Source: Gibbula magus (Eukaryota; Mollusca; Gastropoda; Trochida; Trochidae). Taken from it: DNA of 64,000 nt. Below the pieces are notes generated by a model, which was given only the letters and a program-made list of their open reading frames with translations, searched no databases and was not told where the DNA came from. The stretch is taken from positions 52,488,931 to 52,552,930 of the forward strand of contig OW388296.1 in assembly GCA_936450465.1 (NCBI GenBank). Direction: 5' to 3'. Below are positions 37,901 through 41,202 of the stretch, piece by piece (within the stretch, counting starts at the first letter, position 1; each line of letters opens with the position of its first letter). A program made the position numbers and the translations under genes.

Positions 37901-38285
37901 ATATCTCATTTCTCGTTTCTCACATTTGTTCAAGGAAAGGAATTATTCTCAAATGAGTTTGCTAGATTGTTTTATTATTGATTGAAGCAATCAAATTTGT
38001 TTCTAGTGAAATGTGTTCGTTCAGTTTTCACAAGCTTTCATCATCAACCCACTTGTTTCAGATTCTTCAGAGTCTGACACTGCGGTGCTGTTTACGTGCG
38101 GCCACCACTTCACGAAGCGCTCGTTCACAGAGGAGGTGCTCGTTAGCTTCAGTTCAGAACTCACCGACGGACCCAACAAACTGCCGTACAGCGCCACCTT
38201 GCTCAAGCAGTACTACAGTCGACAGGGGTTACTTCCCCTTGCCTGCCCGAAATGTGTCCTCAACGCACTGATGACAATATCATAG
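326..38285 (+). CDS. RCC1-propeller / HPS5-VPS-like trafficking protein, 3' 27 exons (5' incomplete)
   Basis: I could join 27 exons without a frame break, 4224 coding bases (1407 residues plus TAG). Exons: 326-455, 1943-2070, 4501-4671, 6825-7072, 7757-7934, 9100-9305, 10134-10230, 12236-12362, 13441-13645, 14230-14287, 15099-15245, 15598-15731, 15889-16024, 16717-16871, 17244-17394, 24645-24779, 25443-25622, 26188-26295, 26469-26597, 26719-26922, 32544-32648, 33414-33521, 33906-34006, 35229-35295, 36580-36686, 37221-37705, 38062-38285. Each has AG before it and GT after it, and the phases add up. The order is N-terminal segment, helical repeats, RCC1 propeller, helical repeats, RING-like end. 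The architecture suggests a cytosolic membrane-trafficking factor. Drosophila Claret, a putative exchange factor for a Rab32/38-type GTPase, is a known RCC1 protein of that pathway and is worth comparing; orthology is not shown here. The start codon lies left of the window. Confidence 0.85.
790..900 (+). repeat. Degraded tRNA-Glu-like SINE fragment
   Basis: The run GGTAGCATGCTGGCCTCTAA followed by a decayed B box matches the better preserved copy at 57118. Both continue into a GGCAAGGCACTT motif. It lies in the intron 456-1942. Apart from this fragment and AT-rich DNA I see nothing in that intron. Confidence 0.4.
2135..3606. mobile_element. Non-autonomous piggyBac-like element (TTAA target duplication)
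   Basis: The element is bounded by TTAA at 2135-2138 and 3603-3606. Inside these lie terminal inverted repeats of about 13 bp: CCCTTACGTTGCG at 2139 and, read inward from the right, CCCTTAACTTGCG ending at 3602. A TTAA duplication plus ends starting CCC is the hallmark of the piggyBac superfamily. The 1.47 kb interior has no transposase-like reading frame; the 119-codon open frame on the minus strand at 2929-3288 has no recognisable motif. It fills most of the intron 2071-4500. Confidence 0.55.
3824..4313. mobile_element. 490-bp TIR element with GC-rich CCGGCG core
   Basis: Perfect 17-bp inverted ends, TGGCTATGCTTGATTCG at 3824-3840 and its complement at 4297-4313, enclose a body whose two flanks carry several GCCGG/CCGGC and TACGCCG motifs around an AT-rich centre. 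No reading frame of note. Lies in the same intron as the piggyBac-like element. The superfamily is not clear. Confidence 0.55.
4672..5643 (+). other. Intron sequence, nothing recognised
   Basis: AT-rich intron DNA of the RCC1 gene. No repeat boundary or exon could be supported here. Confidence 0.5.
5644..5990 (-). repeat. Composite repeat with two tRNA-like units
   Basis: Read on the minus strand, 5665-5740 has an A-box-like run (TTTAGCTCAAATGGTAGAGC), an Asp-type anticodon loop CTGTCAC and a B box GGGTTCGATTCCC, with ends that can pair as an acceptor stem. The start of this unit (AACAGAAGTGATTGTGAGAT) is repeated about 275 bp later at 5917, so two tRNA-like heads flank a 180-bp middle. A second locus with the same plan is at 39948-40225. 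It is therefore a dispersed tRNA-derived repeat rather than a working tRNA gene. Confidence 0.55.
5991..6824 (+). other. Intron sequence with a short tandem duplication
   Basis: The motif AGTAAATTGACAAAGAG occurs at about 6370 and again at about 6433, each followed by ATAAATATAT. A looser duplication of CCAGTTTCCGGCTTT / CCAGTTTCAGGCTTT is seen near 6625 and 6748. Otherwise nothing is seen before the exon at 6825. Confidence 0.4.
7581..7756 (+). repeat. Tandem duplication reaching a splice acceptor
   Basis: Copy one (7581-7661) and copy two (7663-7756) share GACAAxxxTTTGGACATT, TAATGGATGTC and ATTACTGAGCTCATCAT. The second copy ends in the acceptor TTGCAG used by the exon at 7757. The first ends in a similar but unused CTTAG. 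Confidence 0.45.
8060..8745. repeat. Dispersed repeat rich in AAGGTCA motifs
   Basis: The segment opens near AGCCCCGGCTTGGTCGGGGC and closes near TTTCGGGGCTGCTCTGC. Its interior repeats GTCAAAGxTCAAGGTCA three times and once in inverted form (GTGACCTTGAAGGTC). The composition differs from the flanking AT-rich intron. The boundaries are approximate. Confidence 0.4.
9100..15245 (+). CDS. Helical-repeat segment of the RCC1 gene (6 exons, about 280 residues)
   Basis: Exons 9100-9305, 10134-10230, 12236-12362, 13441-13645, 14230-14287 and 15099-15245 encode a leucine-rich, strand-poor region (for example LQEVTSLLRQVLNAHQVEL, MKALKLLSDFSVLDLLLEF, LVVEALELLASRSQF, HQLHQMEERLLLNLALVF). This looks like consecutive alpha-helical pairs of the clathrin heavy chain / VPS type. 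No catalytic motif is visible. It connects the N-terminal segment directly to the first RCC1 blade, which starts in the next exon at 15598. All junctions are in phase. The two shortest exons (97 and 58 bp) are supported only by phase and splice-site fit. Confidence 0.75.
9578..9806. repeat. Short inverted-repeat element
   Basis: TGCCTAGTTC at about 9579 and its complement GAACTAGGCA at about 9796 flank roughly 230 bp of intron. The arms are only 10-12 bp, so chance cannot be excluded. Confidence 0.25.
10858..11765. repeat. Tandem array of ~165-bp monomers with inverted AGGTCA half sites
   Basis: The array begins after CCCCGCCGCGCG and a CGTCCGTCCGTACGTCC run. About four to five monomers follow, at roughly 11001, 11145, 11312, 11464 and 11629. 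Each carries GGTGACCTTGACATTATTTT followed by CAAGGTCAC, then AACTTTGAATTTTT, then TCAGCGGGATATCTCAAGAA. It ends near TTGCGGCGAGGG, an imperfect inverse of the left edge. The intron 10231-12235 has no other feature except the short dispersed repeat at 12065. Confidence 0.6.
12065..12185 (+). repeat. Dispersed repeat, copy 1 (second copy at 52610)
   Basis: The motifs GATGAATATG, CAGCACA, AAAGCCAAATACAATTT and GAAACACAATGGATGCA occur in the same order and spacing at 52610-52735. The copies are clearly related and on the same strand. Confidence 0.45.
12382..12894. mobile_element. 513-bp TIR element (MITE-like)
   Basis: TAGAGTAAAGTCCTCAAATT at 12382 is inverted at 12870-12894 (AATTGTAGGACTTTACTCTA). 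The interior repeats TTTCGTCCAC several times. It starts only 20 bp downstream of the donor of the exon ending at 12362. No open frame is seen. The rest of the intron to 13440 shows nothing. Confidence 0.5.
13665..13890 (+). repeat. Degenerate purine-rich tandem repeat
   Basis: Variants of GTAGAAACAGAAATAGTAGA and TTGGTAGGAACGGTTGAAAT alternate at roughly 50-bp spacing. The array starts right after the donor at 13646. The open frames on either strand here are products of the repeat and are not genes. Confidence 0.5.
13905..14215 (+). repeat. SINE, family A (plus orientation, fullest copy)
   Basis: A tRNA-like head (TGGTTAATGTGTTCAG... with B box GGTTTCGAATCCC) is followed by a body containing TTGTACCACCCATGGTTC, ATGCATAGCCACATGGC and CTAGCAGCCGCGATT, and ends GTTAAACCCCAACTCACTCA. 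Reverse-oriented relatives are at 54370, 57797, 60044 and 63929, and a fragment at 56980. It fills the intron before the exon at 14230. Confidence 0.55.
14483..14770 (+). repeat. Hairpin-headed repeat, decayed copy
   Basis: CATATGACTTTTACGAAATG and later GTAAAAGTCACATG are inverted arms around a GCCCGAGCGAGAGCGA loop. The following 200 bp (AATTTCTTTATxACCCAT, GAAACAATAGTTGxTAGGCA, TTACCATATGGGT) match the much better copy at 54883-55226. Nothing else is seen in the intron 14288-15098. Confidence 0.5.
15384..15600 (+). repeat. Short tandem repeat next to an acceptor
   Basis: ATGCCTGCCAATGC / ATGCCTGCTAATGC recurs at about 15423, 15485 and, as CTGCCTGCTAATGC, near 15563, with AACACTCTxxAGAxTATA between the first two. 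Period is about 62-78 bp. The last unit runs into the acceptor of the exon at 15598. Confidence 0.4.
15598..26922 (+). CDS. Seven-blade RCC1 propeller of the same gene (9 exons, about 444 residues)
   Basis: Nine exons (15598 to 26922) encode seven RCC1 signatures in order: DLYVWGVTNSGRLGHGD, TYGWGNSQYGQVGVG, KVYSWGWGVHGQLGHSN, AVYSCGCGYFGQLGHGD, KVYFWGCHPHSLR, EIYVWGRNMDGQLGIGS and AVWVWGKNDTGQLGS. Between them lie the usual CGxxHxxxL motifs (CGPYHSALV, CGGEHTLVI, CGQYHSLAL, CGSHHTVLT). RCC1 propellers bind partners such as small GTPases or chromatin; seven blades close a ring. Blade 5 is degenerate and carries an insertion of about 40 residues. A DIRS retrotransposon sits in the intron between blades 3 and 4 (17395-24644). 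All junctions keep the frame. Confidence 0.9.
16025..16716 (+). other. Intron, nothing recognised
   Basis: AT-rich intron between RCC1 exons. The open frames on both strands lack any domain and are not supported. Confidence 0.5.
17030..17125 (+). repeat. Low-complexity CATATC/CTTCTTCATATC tract
   Basis: Pyrimidine-rich repeats of TTCATATCA and CATCACATCAC lie within the intron 16872-17243. It is simple sequence, not a gene. Confidence 0.45.
17866..18056 (+). repeat. DIRS left inverted terminal repeat
   Basis: It begins ATTTCTTTCATTCACTACCT and ends ATCGCATCACTTTTCCTTG. The stretch from CTACCTCTAAACTTATCTGC onward is inverted at 24385-24560 with a few mismatches (for example a one-base length change in the A run near 17938 and T for G in the region near 17969). 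The outermost 15 bases are not in the right repeat but are found, inverted, in the internal complementary region. Confidence 0.85.
18968..20968 (+). CDS. DIRS ORF1, Gag-like protein (666 aa)
   Basis: An uninterrupted frame from ATG (context CACCATGAA) to TGA. The N-terminus has a Cys-rich cluster, CEGCNKF then CCPRCFGSGC then CDFC, spaced like paired zinc knuckles. The middle is Ser/Thr/Pro-rich and disordered, with an AT-VT run (TATVTATTTVTTATVTV). The C-terminus ends in a basic GRGRGRGQQRF tail that could bind nucleic acid. A Gag/capsid role is inferred from position upstream of RT. No Gag fold is recognised. It overlaps the RT frame by about 200 bases. The GC content is well above that of the host intron. 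The segment 18057-18967 is the element's untranslated leader and includes a TA-dinucleotide run near 18836-18858. Confidence 0.8.
   Translation: MNSAKRCEGCNKFMSATDPHPCCPRCFGSGCTIDERCDFCAPLEDTSFQAYVAAREKSLLKASSKSSTISTPASSDLASDLAKFKKMAETMMPLMTRIMQLPELAGDASRDGQRVTPRSRRDLVSHITDTRGAEEKSEDGISILAPSVIESAKQTPASRDPRLAKKVHRLTTRNADAVRRSAEAVTAVSTAQTATVTATTTVTTATVTVIHGSRVTPGSLPTDGTAGTPGKARNKQPKGKVSSSLSPVASLTSADGNQTREEPRLSIVEYDRSSSSSSTHRDQNRNQRLQSSRPQDNEAPLPTGDGGKRKSTAPPEMSFYGSGAATNKRPRKDPKELEPTFPGLSWYDKIDEVYRHFPDLTPSPAPTAPIHNDISRAAQKPKPAATNSLPPPDSTAQLASQLSERVGQLGFDKQPSRSSFYRGFPYKVHDAKFTKPEETPLDDNFRYLMGKGTPSEQIRVSDARLKDVETSIHKAMQTSTYIHWFAATAARLLPSIPEDADPKGSTSIPFSALSTAFAFFDSLGDAVLDLDRHLLWMEAQLTLLRRSAYVKQLPQSTEVKTKDKLYSAPLFSGTLFGDAVGDALTQRDKDLERKRNEDLHNLALSVSPRRTRQSPKSKPSTPTRKQFGRYQNQNTTPKRNQDRQYQKPGTPSKGAGRGRGRGQQRF
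20739..23105 (+). CDS. DIRS ORF2: reverse transcriptase, RNase H and methyltransferase-like domain
   Basis: The frame is open for 788 codons; the first codon here is TTG, the first ATG is at 20754, and conserved sequence starts near 20990. Reverse transcriptase motifs include FLVPKKD, MIIDLKNLN, MVSLDLRDAYLHVPI, VLPFGISIAPWLF and the catalytic YLDD (near 21657-21668). RNase H follows with TDASNVGWG, the glutamate in NQLEMLAI, SDNTT and ADSLSR, so all four acidic positions are present. After this comes the segment typical of DIRS/Ngaro elements (DLFATSLNTRLPVYVSP, IAPAWPNRPWYPDLL), usually described as a DAM-like methyltransferase. It overlaps ORF1 at its start and the recombinase at its end. 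No stop or shift is seen in the domains. Confidence 0.9.
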   Translation: MRGRGMKTYITSPCLSLLVGLVSHRRASHPLLPGNSLVDTRTKTRRPSATRTGSTRSPGLLARVPDEAVAEANSVFDKPIPISLQITTFACPPTFPLKVVPGQVGGRLKQFADNWPIVSNDPWILSVVTQGYRLVFDALPPTSFFPVGPRFFLSGPPLVAAEEAIQKLLVKEAVLELDPQKASRGFYSPIFLVPKKDTDELRMIIDLKNLNRNFLRRPPHFRMESISALKLALRPGDWMVSLDLRDAYLHVPIHPASQKYLRFAVNGRLFQFRVLPFGISIAPWLFTRITAPVLSFLHSRSIRIHGYLDDFLLPDRLHHCLESNRDLAVSTLEHLGFIVHPEKSDFIPSQRVKYIGAIFNTEISKVLPPEDRVEVARNLIRSMSQSPQTLRQWMSLLGRLTSMQDLTNRGRLRLRHFQCWINSVRSLELSTVCCPPQEILCTLHWWLLDQNVLQGVQLVPFVQDVLLVTDASNVGWGAHFKDQMVQGAWSLDEVHLHINQLEMLAILKALAIWQDQLVGKRLMIASDNTTVVSYINRQGGTRSKGMLQICLQLFDWIDQHSCQIRARHIPGHLNVLADSLSRPNQIQSTEWTLHPTSFKMVSQLWETPMIDLFATSLNTRLPVYVSPVPDPQAFAVDAMSISWDGLLAYAFPPPALVPAVLEKARRHSCIIILIAPAWPNRPWYPDLLMASTHPAVELPVFPTLLRQPRSDRFHRNPESLHLHAWRLSRVTSGEVGSPKKSLKQSREASDLLLPPSMIVDTVNSPSGSSNSSLMLSSPFHSSLSSCSF
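22840..23985 (+). pseudogene. DIRS tyrosine recombinase, broken by a frameshift and a stop
   Basis: The N-terminal part is in a frame overlapping the RT frame (SNLRRSGFSQEVAEAVKGGL, GTIDGYKSALTSAL). Near 23203-23240 the reading must change frame to continue (FLSWKTAFLLALASASRVSEL). An in-frame TAG at 23443-23445 then interrupts it before the C-terminal part (23446-23985). The catalytic set of tyrosine recombinases can be seen: Arg in ASRVSELHAL, HEIR, and a Tyr in TYYLRD. The breaks imply this copy cannot make its own recombinase, although the element looks young. A sequencing error in the one-base shift cannot be excluded. Confidence 0.8.
24222..24311 (+). repeat. DIRS internal complementary region
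   Basis: 24231-24266 (GCAGATAAGTTTAGAGGTAG, then TGAATGAAAGAAAT) is the complement of the left terminus. 24267-24311 (CTAACAAAATTACAAGTATT onward) is the complement of the right terminus. The junction at 24266/24267 therefore marks where the ends meet in the circular intermediate. Between the recombinase stop and this region (23986-24221) I see only untranslated element sequence. Confidence 0.8.
24385..24601 (+). repeat. DIRS right inverted terminal repeat
   Basis: It runs from CAAGGAAAAGTGATGCGATT to the element's edge at TAATTTTGTTAG. 24385-24560 is inverted relative to the left repeat. The final 41 bases are unique to this end and are copied, inverted, in the internal complementary region. 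The host exon resumes 44 bp downstream. Confidence 0.85.
24780..25442 (+). other. Intron, nothing recognised
   Basis: AT-rich intron between blades 4 and 5. No repeat or exon is supported. Confidence 0.5.
25623..26187 (+). other. Intron with a loose internal duplication
   Basis: GTTCTACCACAACC..AGTG, AGTGCxGAxxA and CTGATAGTATA occur near 25974-26018 and again near 26100-26143, about 130 bp apart. Nothing else is seen. Confidence 0.35.
27092..27396 (+). repeat. Minisatellite, ~20-bp unit, left part
   Basis: Variants of ACATTGATACACATTTATAA are repeated about fifteen times. The array is broken at its right end by a SINE and the Ngaro element, and resumes at 32443. The intron between 26923 and 27091 shows nothing. 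Confidence 0.8.
27397..27645 (-). repeat. tRNA-derived SINE
   Basis: On the minus strand the head at 27645-27580 reads GGGGATGTAGCTCAGTTGGT with A box TAGCTCAGTTGGTAGAGTG and B box GGTTCGATTCCCGG. The element ends in a TTA-repeat tail (TAATAATAATAA on the plus strand at 27397-27411). The loop CTCATCA suggests a Met-like ancestor. The body has no open frame. It abuts the left end of the Ngaro element, sharing GTCATT with that element's B end. Confidence 0.7.
27651..28009 (+). repeat. Ngaro split direct repeat A1 (left terminus)
   Basis: 359 bp, begins AATATCAGCTTAAATCTTAA and ends GTTTTGCTCG. Identity with A2 stops exactly here, where the sequence jumps into the RT domain. Confidence 0.85.
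28010..29337 (+). pseudogene. Ngaro RT (N-terminally deleted) and RNase H
   Basis: The open frame actually begins inside A1 (27925), but recognisable protein starts at IVDLSSP, which is normally in the middle of the RT fingers. Everything before that motif, and any Gag frame, is missing. The rest looks good: VDITDAFKLIPTH, LVFGSRSSPKIFD, the catalytic LLDDFL, EYLGIILDS, GHLNFASQVIKPGRAFV, then RNase H with TDASGSIGFG, the glutamate of IAALELYPIV, LCDNCSTV and ADALSR. The missing part lies in the portion of RT that binds template and nucleotide, so the enzyme should be dead. The deletion junction coincides with the end of A1. Confidence 0.8.
29268..30278 (+). CDS. Ngaro tyrosine recombinase (336 aa), apparently intact
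   Basis: The frame starts at ATG 29268, overlapping the RNase H frame by 70 bases in another phase, and ends at TAA. It has the core-binding part (ASSTQAMYKSGVQAYLMFM, SVSTIRSYLCGIRFEY) and the catalytic part with Arg in FYAFLRCGEF, HSFR in NGHSFRIGAATSA, and the Tyr in CYVRYIHVN. The length suits a Ngaro recombinase. The enzyme would join the circular DNA copy to a target by strand exchange. It is the only complete gene left in this element and could in principle act on other copies; that is inference. Confidence 0.88.
   Translation: MSPSDSSYRAPHSNLDKLWEQALASSTQAMYKSGVQAYLMFMAMCGVVWWPNVLPPLCEQTLLQFVDHCHYTLSLSVSTIRSYLCGIRFEYLKHGVENPWTSGQLLRLETIMKGLKRVPSATTMTRLPITVYILHNMCAKLCQGLFSPYLDCMFKSVFCLAFYAFLRCGEFTCDAYDAKRNLSMSSVWFCDKGGSLKLRLKTSKTDQFHKGVTIHLTSVTGPTCPVVAMRQYLQLRKGANPSAALFVTDSGVPLNRQFFIKMMRVTLSTIGENPNNYNGHSFRIGAATSAAMAQIPDHLIKTMGRWKSDCYVRYIHVNTASITNAQRTVANLSQLQ
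30343..30695 (+). repeat. Ngaro split direct repeat B1
   Basis: Begins GCGTTTATGTATCATCATGG and ends TTGTCATTATAAATA; repeated as B2 at 32090. It contains AATAAATCTTTG near its end, a possible polyadenylation signal. The short frames on both strands here are repeated with the copy and are not genes. Confidence 0.85.
30692..31050 (+). repeat. Ngaro split direct repeat A2
   Basis: A 359-bp copy of A1 that follows B1 with a shared AATA. After GTTTTGCTCG it continues into AGTTTGTTTCCC instead of the RT region. Confidence 0.85.
31225..32075 (+). repeat. 148-bp tandem array inside the Ngaro element
   Basis: Five good units and one diverged first unit. GCTGGTGTTGCCAAACATGG recurs at about 31382, 31530, 31679, 31826 and 31974. 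Each unit also has GTCTGATGCTCAGAC and CAGGCATGATCATGCTTGAT, the latter forming a TGATCATG palindrome pair. The stretch 31051-31224 before it is plain AT-rich sequence with no gene. Position is between A2 and B2. Confidence 0.85.
32090..32442 (+). repeat. Ngaro split direct repeat B2 (right terminus)
   Basis: Copy of B1, ending TTGTCATTATAAATA at the junction with the resumed minisatellite. Confidence 0.85.
32443..32543 (+). repeat. Minisatellite, right part, ending in a splice acceptor
   Basis: ACATTGATACACATTTATAG-type units continue from the Ngaro edge to the exon at 32544. The last unit reads ATTGATACACATTGTAG, so the acceptor AG lies within the repeat. Confidence 0.75.
32544..38285 (+). 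CDS. C-terminal segment of the RCC1 gene with RING-like end (7 exons, 398 residues)
   Basis: Exons 32544-32648, 33414-33521, 33906-34006, 35229-35295, 36580-36686, 37221-37705 and 38062-38285. The first five encode helical sequence (HMVQTQTVLQQCVDLGDWQT, LREELRVIILEVLEYWETHL, ELETILVIHLSHLAPHLSLV). The long 485-bp exon encodes a Ser/Thr/Glu-rich linker (KSEETVTPDEEPTDKSEANT) and another helical block (YDRLWQDVVQNLQKHADSRS). The last exon has VLFTCGHHFTKRSF and LPLACPKCV, a Cys/His arrangement like the C-terminal RING-type fingers of VPS-class trafficking proteins. Only part of a canonical RING is present. The stop is TAG at 38283. Confidence 0.82.
32649..33413 (+). other. Intron, nothing firm
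   Basis: An 82-codon open frame (32929-33177) preceded by TTTTTCAG looks exon-like at first sight but ends in a stop and is not needed by the frame of the gene. No repeat is recognised. Intron 33522-33905 is likewise unremarkable. Confidence 0.4.
34060..34495 (+). repeat. SINE, family B, ending in a TTATTATTATTAT tail
   Basis: It starts near CATAGCTCAGTCGACCGCTA and contains CACATTGAGACATGAGTTGA and TCACCTTGGGCAAGGGACTT. It ends with GTTCAGCGCGATATAAGTAT and CTCATTATTATTATTATCAT, a 3' end of the kind seen in SINEs that share a conserved tail. A fragment of the same family lies at 41762-41890. The following intron to 35228 shows nothing. Confidence 0.55.
35381..35740. mobile_element. 360-bp MITE with TTAA target duplication
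   Basis: TTAAAGGGGCAGTAGCACGT at the left is inverted as CTACTGCTCCTTTAA at the right; TTAA is present at both edges. The body contains ATGGCGGCCATTTTATTGTG and CCATGGCTTTATGGAATTAT. A related, inverted and truncated copy lies at 41203. It is probably a non-autonomous TTAA-inserting element. Confidence 0.6.
36440..36530 (+). repeat. C-rich tracts
   Basis: Runs of nine or more C at about 36456 and 36510 flank a short stretch, just upstream of the exon at 36580. The intron 35741-36439 shows no other feature. Introns 36687-37220 and 37706-38061 also show nothing. Confidence 0.4.
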
Positions 38286-38299
38286 CAATAGATCCTCAA

Positions 38300-38640
38300 G
38301 TACCGGGGTATATTTATGCGTTCCCATTGTTTCCGGAGCATACCTCTAAAAAAAACTTGGCCAATCTTCACCAAATTTGGTATACAGCCTCCCTGTATCA
38401 TGCAGATGTGCCTTTTGGGCGATTCAGCTTTTTAAAAACAAGTTTTTGTTTCCATGATAACAATTTGGACTTTGTCCATCTGAAGGGTAGGGTTTGTTTC
38501 CGGAACACATCTCAAAAACTACTTAACCAATCTTCCCCAAATTTGATATACAGCCTCCCCATATCATGCAGATGTGCCTTTTGGGGGTTTGAACTTTCTT
38601 TTAAAAAATATTTTCAGTTTCCGTAGCAATAATTTGAACT
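38300..38640 (+). repeat. Two-copy tandem repeat, ~190-bp unit
   Basis: CCAATCTTCACCAAATTTGG / CCAATCTTCCCCAAATTTGA, then ATACAGCCTCC, ATCATGCAGATGTGCCTTTT and AATTTGxACTTTGTC occur twice about 185-190 bp apart. It starts right after the stop codon of the RCC1 gene, so it may be part of its 3' UTR. From 38641 to 38990 I see nothing. Confidence 0.5.
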
Positions 38641-38993
38641 TTGTCTTTTAGAAGGGTATTAACTGGAATTGAATTGGGGGATGGGGGGAGATATCTGTTT
38701 TTATCATACAATGGATGGTGTTCTCGGCAGGATAAAGGCAACGGATATTTTCGGTATCCGGTGGGGTCATATACGGATAAAGATGCAAATTACAGAGGTC
38801 AAGTGACGGAACTTCTTTTGAAAATGACGTCACAAGCATTAACATTTCGAACGCCTGTAATAACCGTAACAGTTGTAATAGCGTAATAGCTTCATGTAAA
38901 TAGACATACTTCAGTCTTCATTTCATATAGATCTACATTAATTTGAGAAATGACAAAACAAACATAGTGCAATGCATATCACTAGCGGATCCA

Positions 38994-39014
38994 GGGGGGG
39001 GGGGGGGGGGGGGG
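38994..39014 (+). repeat. Poly-G tract (21 G)
   Basis: An uninterrupted G run, followed by CCAGGGGGTCCGGACCCCCC, which is itself palindromic. It could fold as a G-quadruplex. A shorter run of 14 G lies at 41592-41605. Confidence 0.7.
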
Positions 39015-39449
39015 CCAGGGGGTCCGGACCCCCCCTTTTCAAATCCATGTATGGGATTTGGGTCCTGATCTCCGTGTGATGTGTGCGTCGCCATTTGCAA
39101 CCGGGCGGAAGGGAAGCAACTCTCGCCCCTTCAAGATGGACTCCCCTACACTCACGATTACACGAAAGGACGCGAGTTCGAATTCGCTGTCCTCACCTTA
39201 ATTATTTTTCATTTGAAAAACGTATTTTAAAACGTATTAAAACATTGAAAATTAAGATCATGCCAAAAATAACAATTACTTTCACTGAAAGCATAATTTA
39301 GGAGGCGTTATTTTGTGTCATTTTACTGTGAGAATAGCACGCAGTTCATTTGCATATATCAATACGCGTATTTACAGTAAAGTTCAACTTTGAAATTAAT
39401 GTTGTCATGCTGATTTGCACAAAATGAATGAAGAGTGACATTGTATGAT

Positions 39450-39603
39450 AAAGAAGTTATCATGCTCGTGTGTTTTGGGATGGTAAATATCCTGCATTAG
39501 GAATAAACACAATGTATTTAGCTCGCCAAGGCTCGCAAAATACAATGTTTATTCCTAATGCAGGATATTGACCATACCAAAACACGTTCTCATGATAACC
39601 TCT
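39450..39603. repeat. Long hairpin repeat, arms of about 65 bp
   Basis: GTTATCATG, GTGTTTTGGxATGGT, CAATATCC-like and CTGCATTAGGAATAAACA on the left are inverted on the right (TGTTTATTCCTAATGCAG, then ACCATACCAAAACACG, then CATGATAAC). The loop is about 24 bp and reads TAGCTCGCCAAGGCTCGC. Only scattered mismatches interrupt the arms. From 39604 to 39947 I see nothing else. Confidence 0.65.
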
Positions 39604-39947
39604 ATTTACTAGTAAAATAACCTTCTAGTAAATATTAAACTGGTTTTGCATTATTCCGGATGTACTTGATTCCGCTGTCGTTACTCAGTGCATTGATCAT
39701 ACTTGATTGACAGTAAGCATTGATCATACCATCAACATTGCTGGCATGACGGTTCAGAATAACATCAATATTCCTCAAACTATTTCCTTTAAAGGTGATT
39801 ATAAAAATCACACGTCAGCTGAGAGTGATGGACCCTATACCCTATCGTTCCCTATATAATAAGGTTTAGTTGAATGGCATCTGGCTGTGACATGTCTTAT
39901 ACATTAAGCCACATTCTATGGAAAGTGGTTGTCATTGAAGTTATTTT

Positions 39948-40225
39948 AAGATCACCTTCAGTGGTATTTGAACCCGGGAAATTTTAGCAGCTGAAACCAG
40001 TAGGGACATTTTTAACTCGTCCTGCAATACACAACCTCCACAAAGTGACTCATCCTCAACTTTTTGAGCTATAATGGACCTCAGATCAACTCACTCGGGG
40101 TGCAGTGAGTGCTAGGGAGTTGCCCTGGCCCCAAGTCGGGCACCAAGTGAAACAGGAGTGATTGTGAGGTCACTCCCGTGAGATTCGAACCTAGGACCTC
40201 CAACTGGACTAAAGTGATATATATA
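39948..40225 (-). repeat. Composite repeat with two tRNA-like units, copy 2
   Basis: AAGATCACCTTCAGTGGTATTTGAACCC at 39949 and AGTGATTGTGAGGTCACTCC with GATTCGAACC at 40157 are two degraded tRNA-like heads. Between them is a middle that matches 5750-5916 (GCTGAAACCAGTAGGGACA, AAAGTGACTCATCCTC, GTGCTAGGGAGTTGCCC). From 40226 to 41202 the DNA is AT-rich with nothing recognised. Confidence 0.5.
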
Positions 40226-41202
40226 AAGTGAATTTAAAAGATCAAGGAATTTGACAACTGGTTGCTGACTAAGAAGAAAATACAGTAGAATACGGACATA
40301 ACGAACTCCGAGGGACCAAAGAATTCAGTTCCCCCTGTTCACTATTCACATTTGGCATATTATATAGAGCTTTTGACGGACCTAAATTTGTTCACTATAT
40401 CCATTTGTTTGCTATATCCATGTTCTACTGTATATCTATGAATGCCATTCTGTTCATATCGTTTTCAATTGAAGGTAAAATATGATTAATGATATCCTCC
40501 CAAAACGTTAGTATATGTTACTGCTAAATGAATCACAGAAGCTGAGTTTTGATTGATTCAAGCTTGTCACATCTCATGATGGAGCACCAAGTCTTTCACT
40601 GTTGCCTGAGTGTTGTATATTAGGAAAGGTAGCTTGCTTTCAGGTAGCAAGTTTCAATATATAATTTTATGATAGGTATACATCTGTGTATCTTCATTGT
40701 ATTAGCATGATCGCAATTACATAGTGTGCTCTTGAGCGATTGAATTTTATTATCCATAATCATTGATGAGTTGCCTTGATTAATCATTAGTTGTTCATCA
40801 TTTTACACATAATACACAAAATCTTCTTGGAATCTTTTATTAAATTTAACTTTTGCTAATTCTTAAATCCTTCAAATAAAAAAAACCCTATATTTATCCA
40901 AGATTATGTATCGTCAGAAAAGTGCAATAATTGAATGTATACTAGTCTCTCTCACTACTATTAAATAATGTTAATATGTTTACTTCTTTCAATTTGATGA
41001 ATTGATTTGTATTCAGAATTGGTGTTTACTTCAATTCCAATTCAAAATGTTATGTATTAAGTTATTCATATTATTATAAATAGAAATGTTTCATTAAGTT
41101 GATGATTATATTTTTACAATGATTTTTTTTTATTTTATTAATAAAATATTTGTAGTCTCACTTGAGTCTCATTCAGGATATAGATTATTTGTGAATGCAT
41201 CA

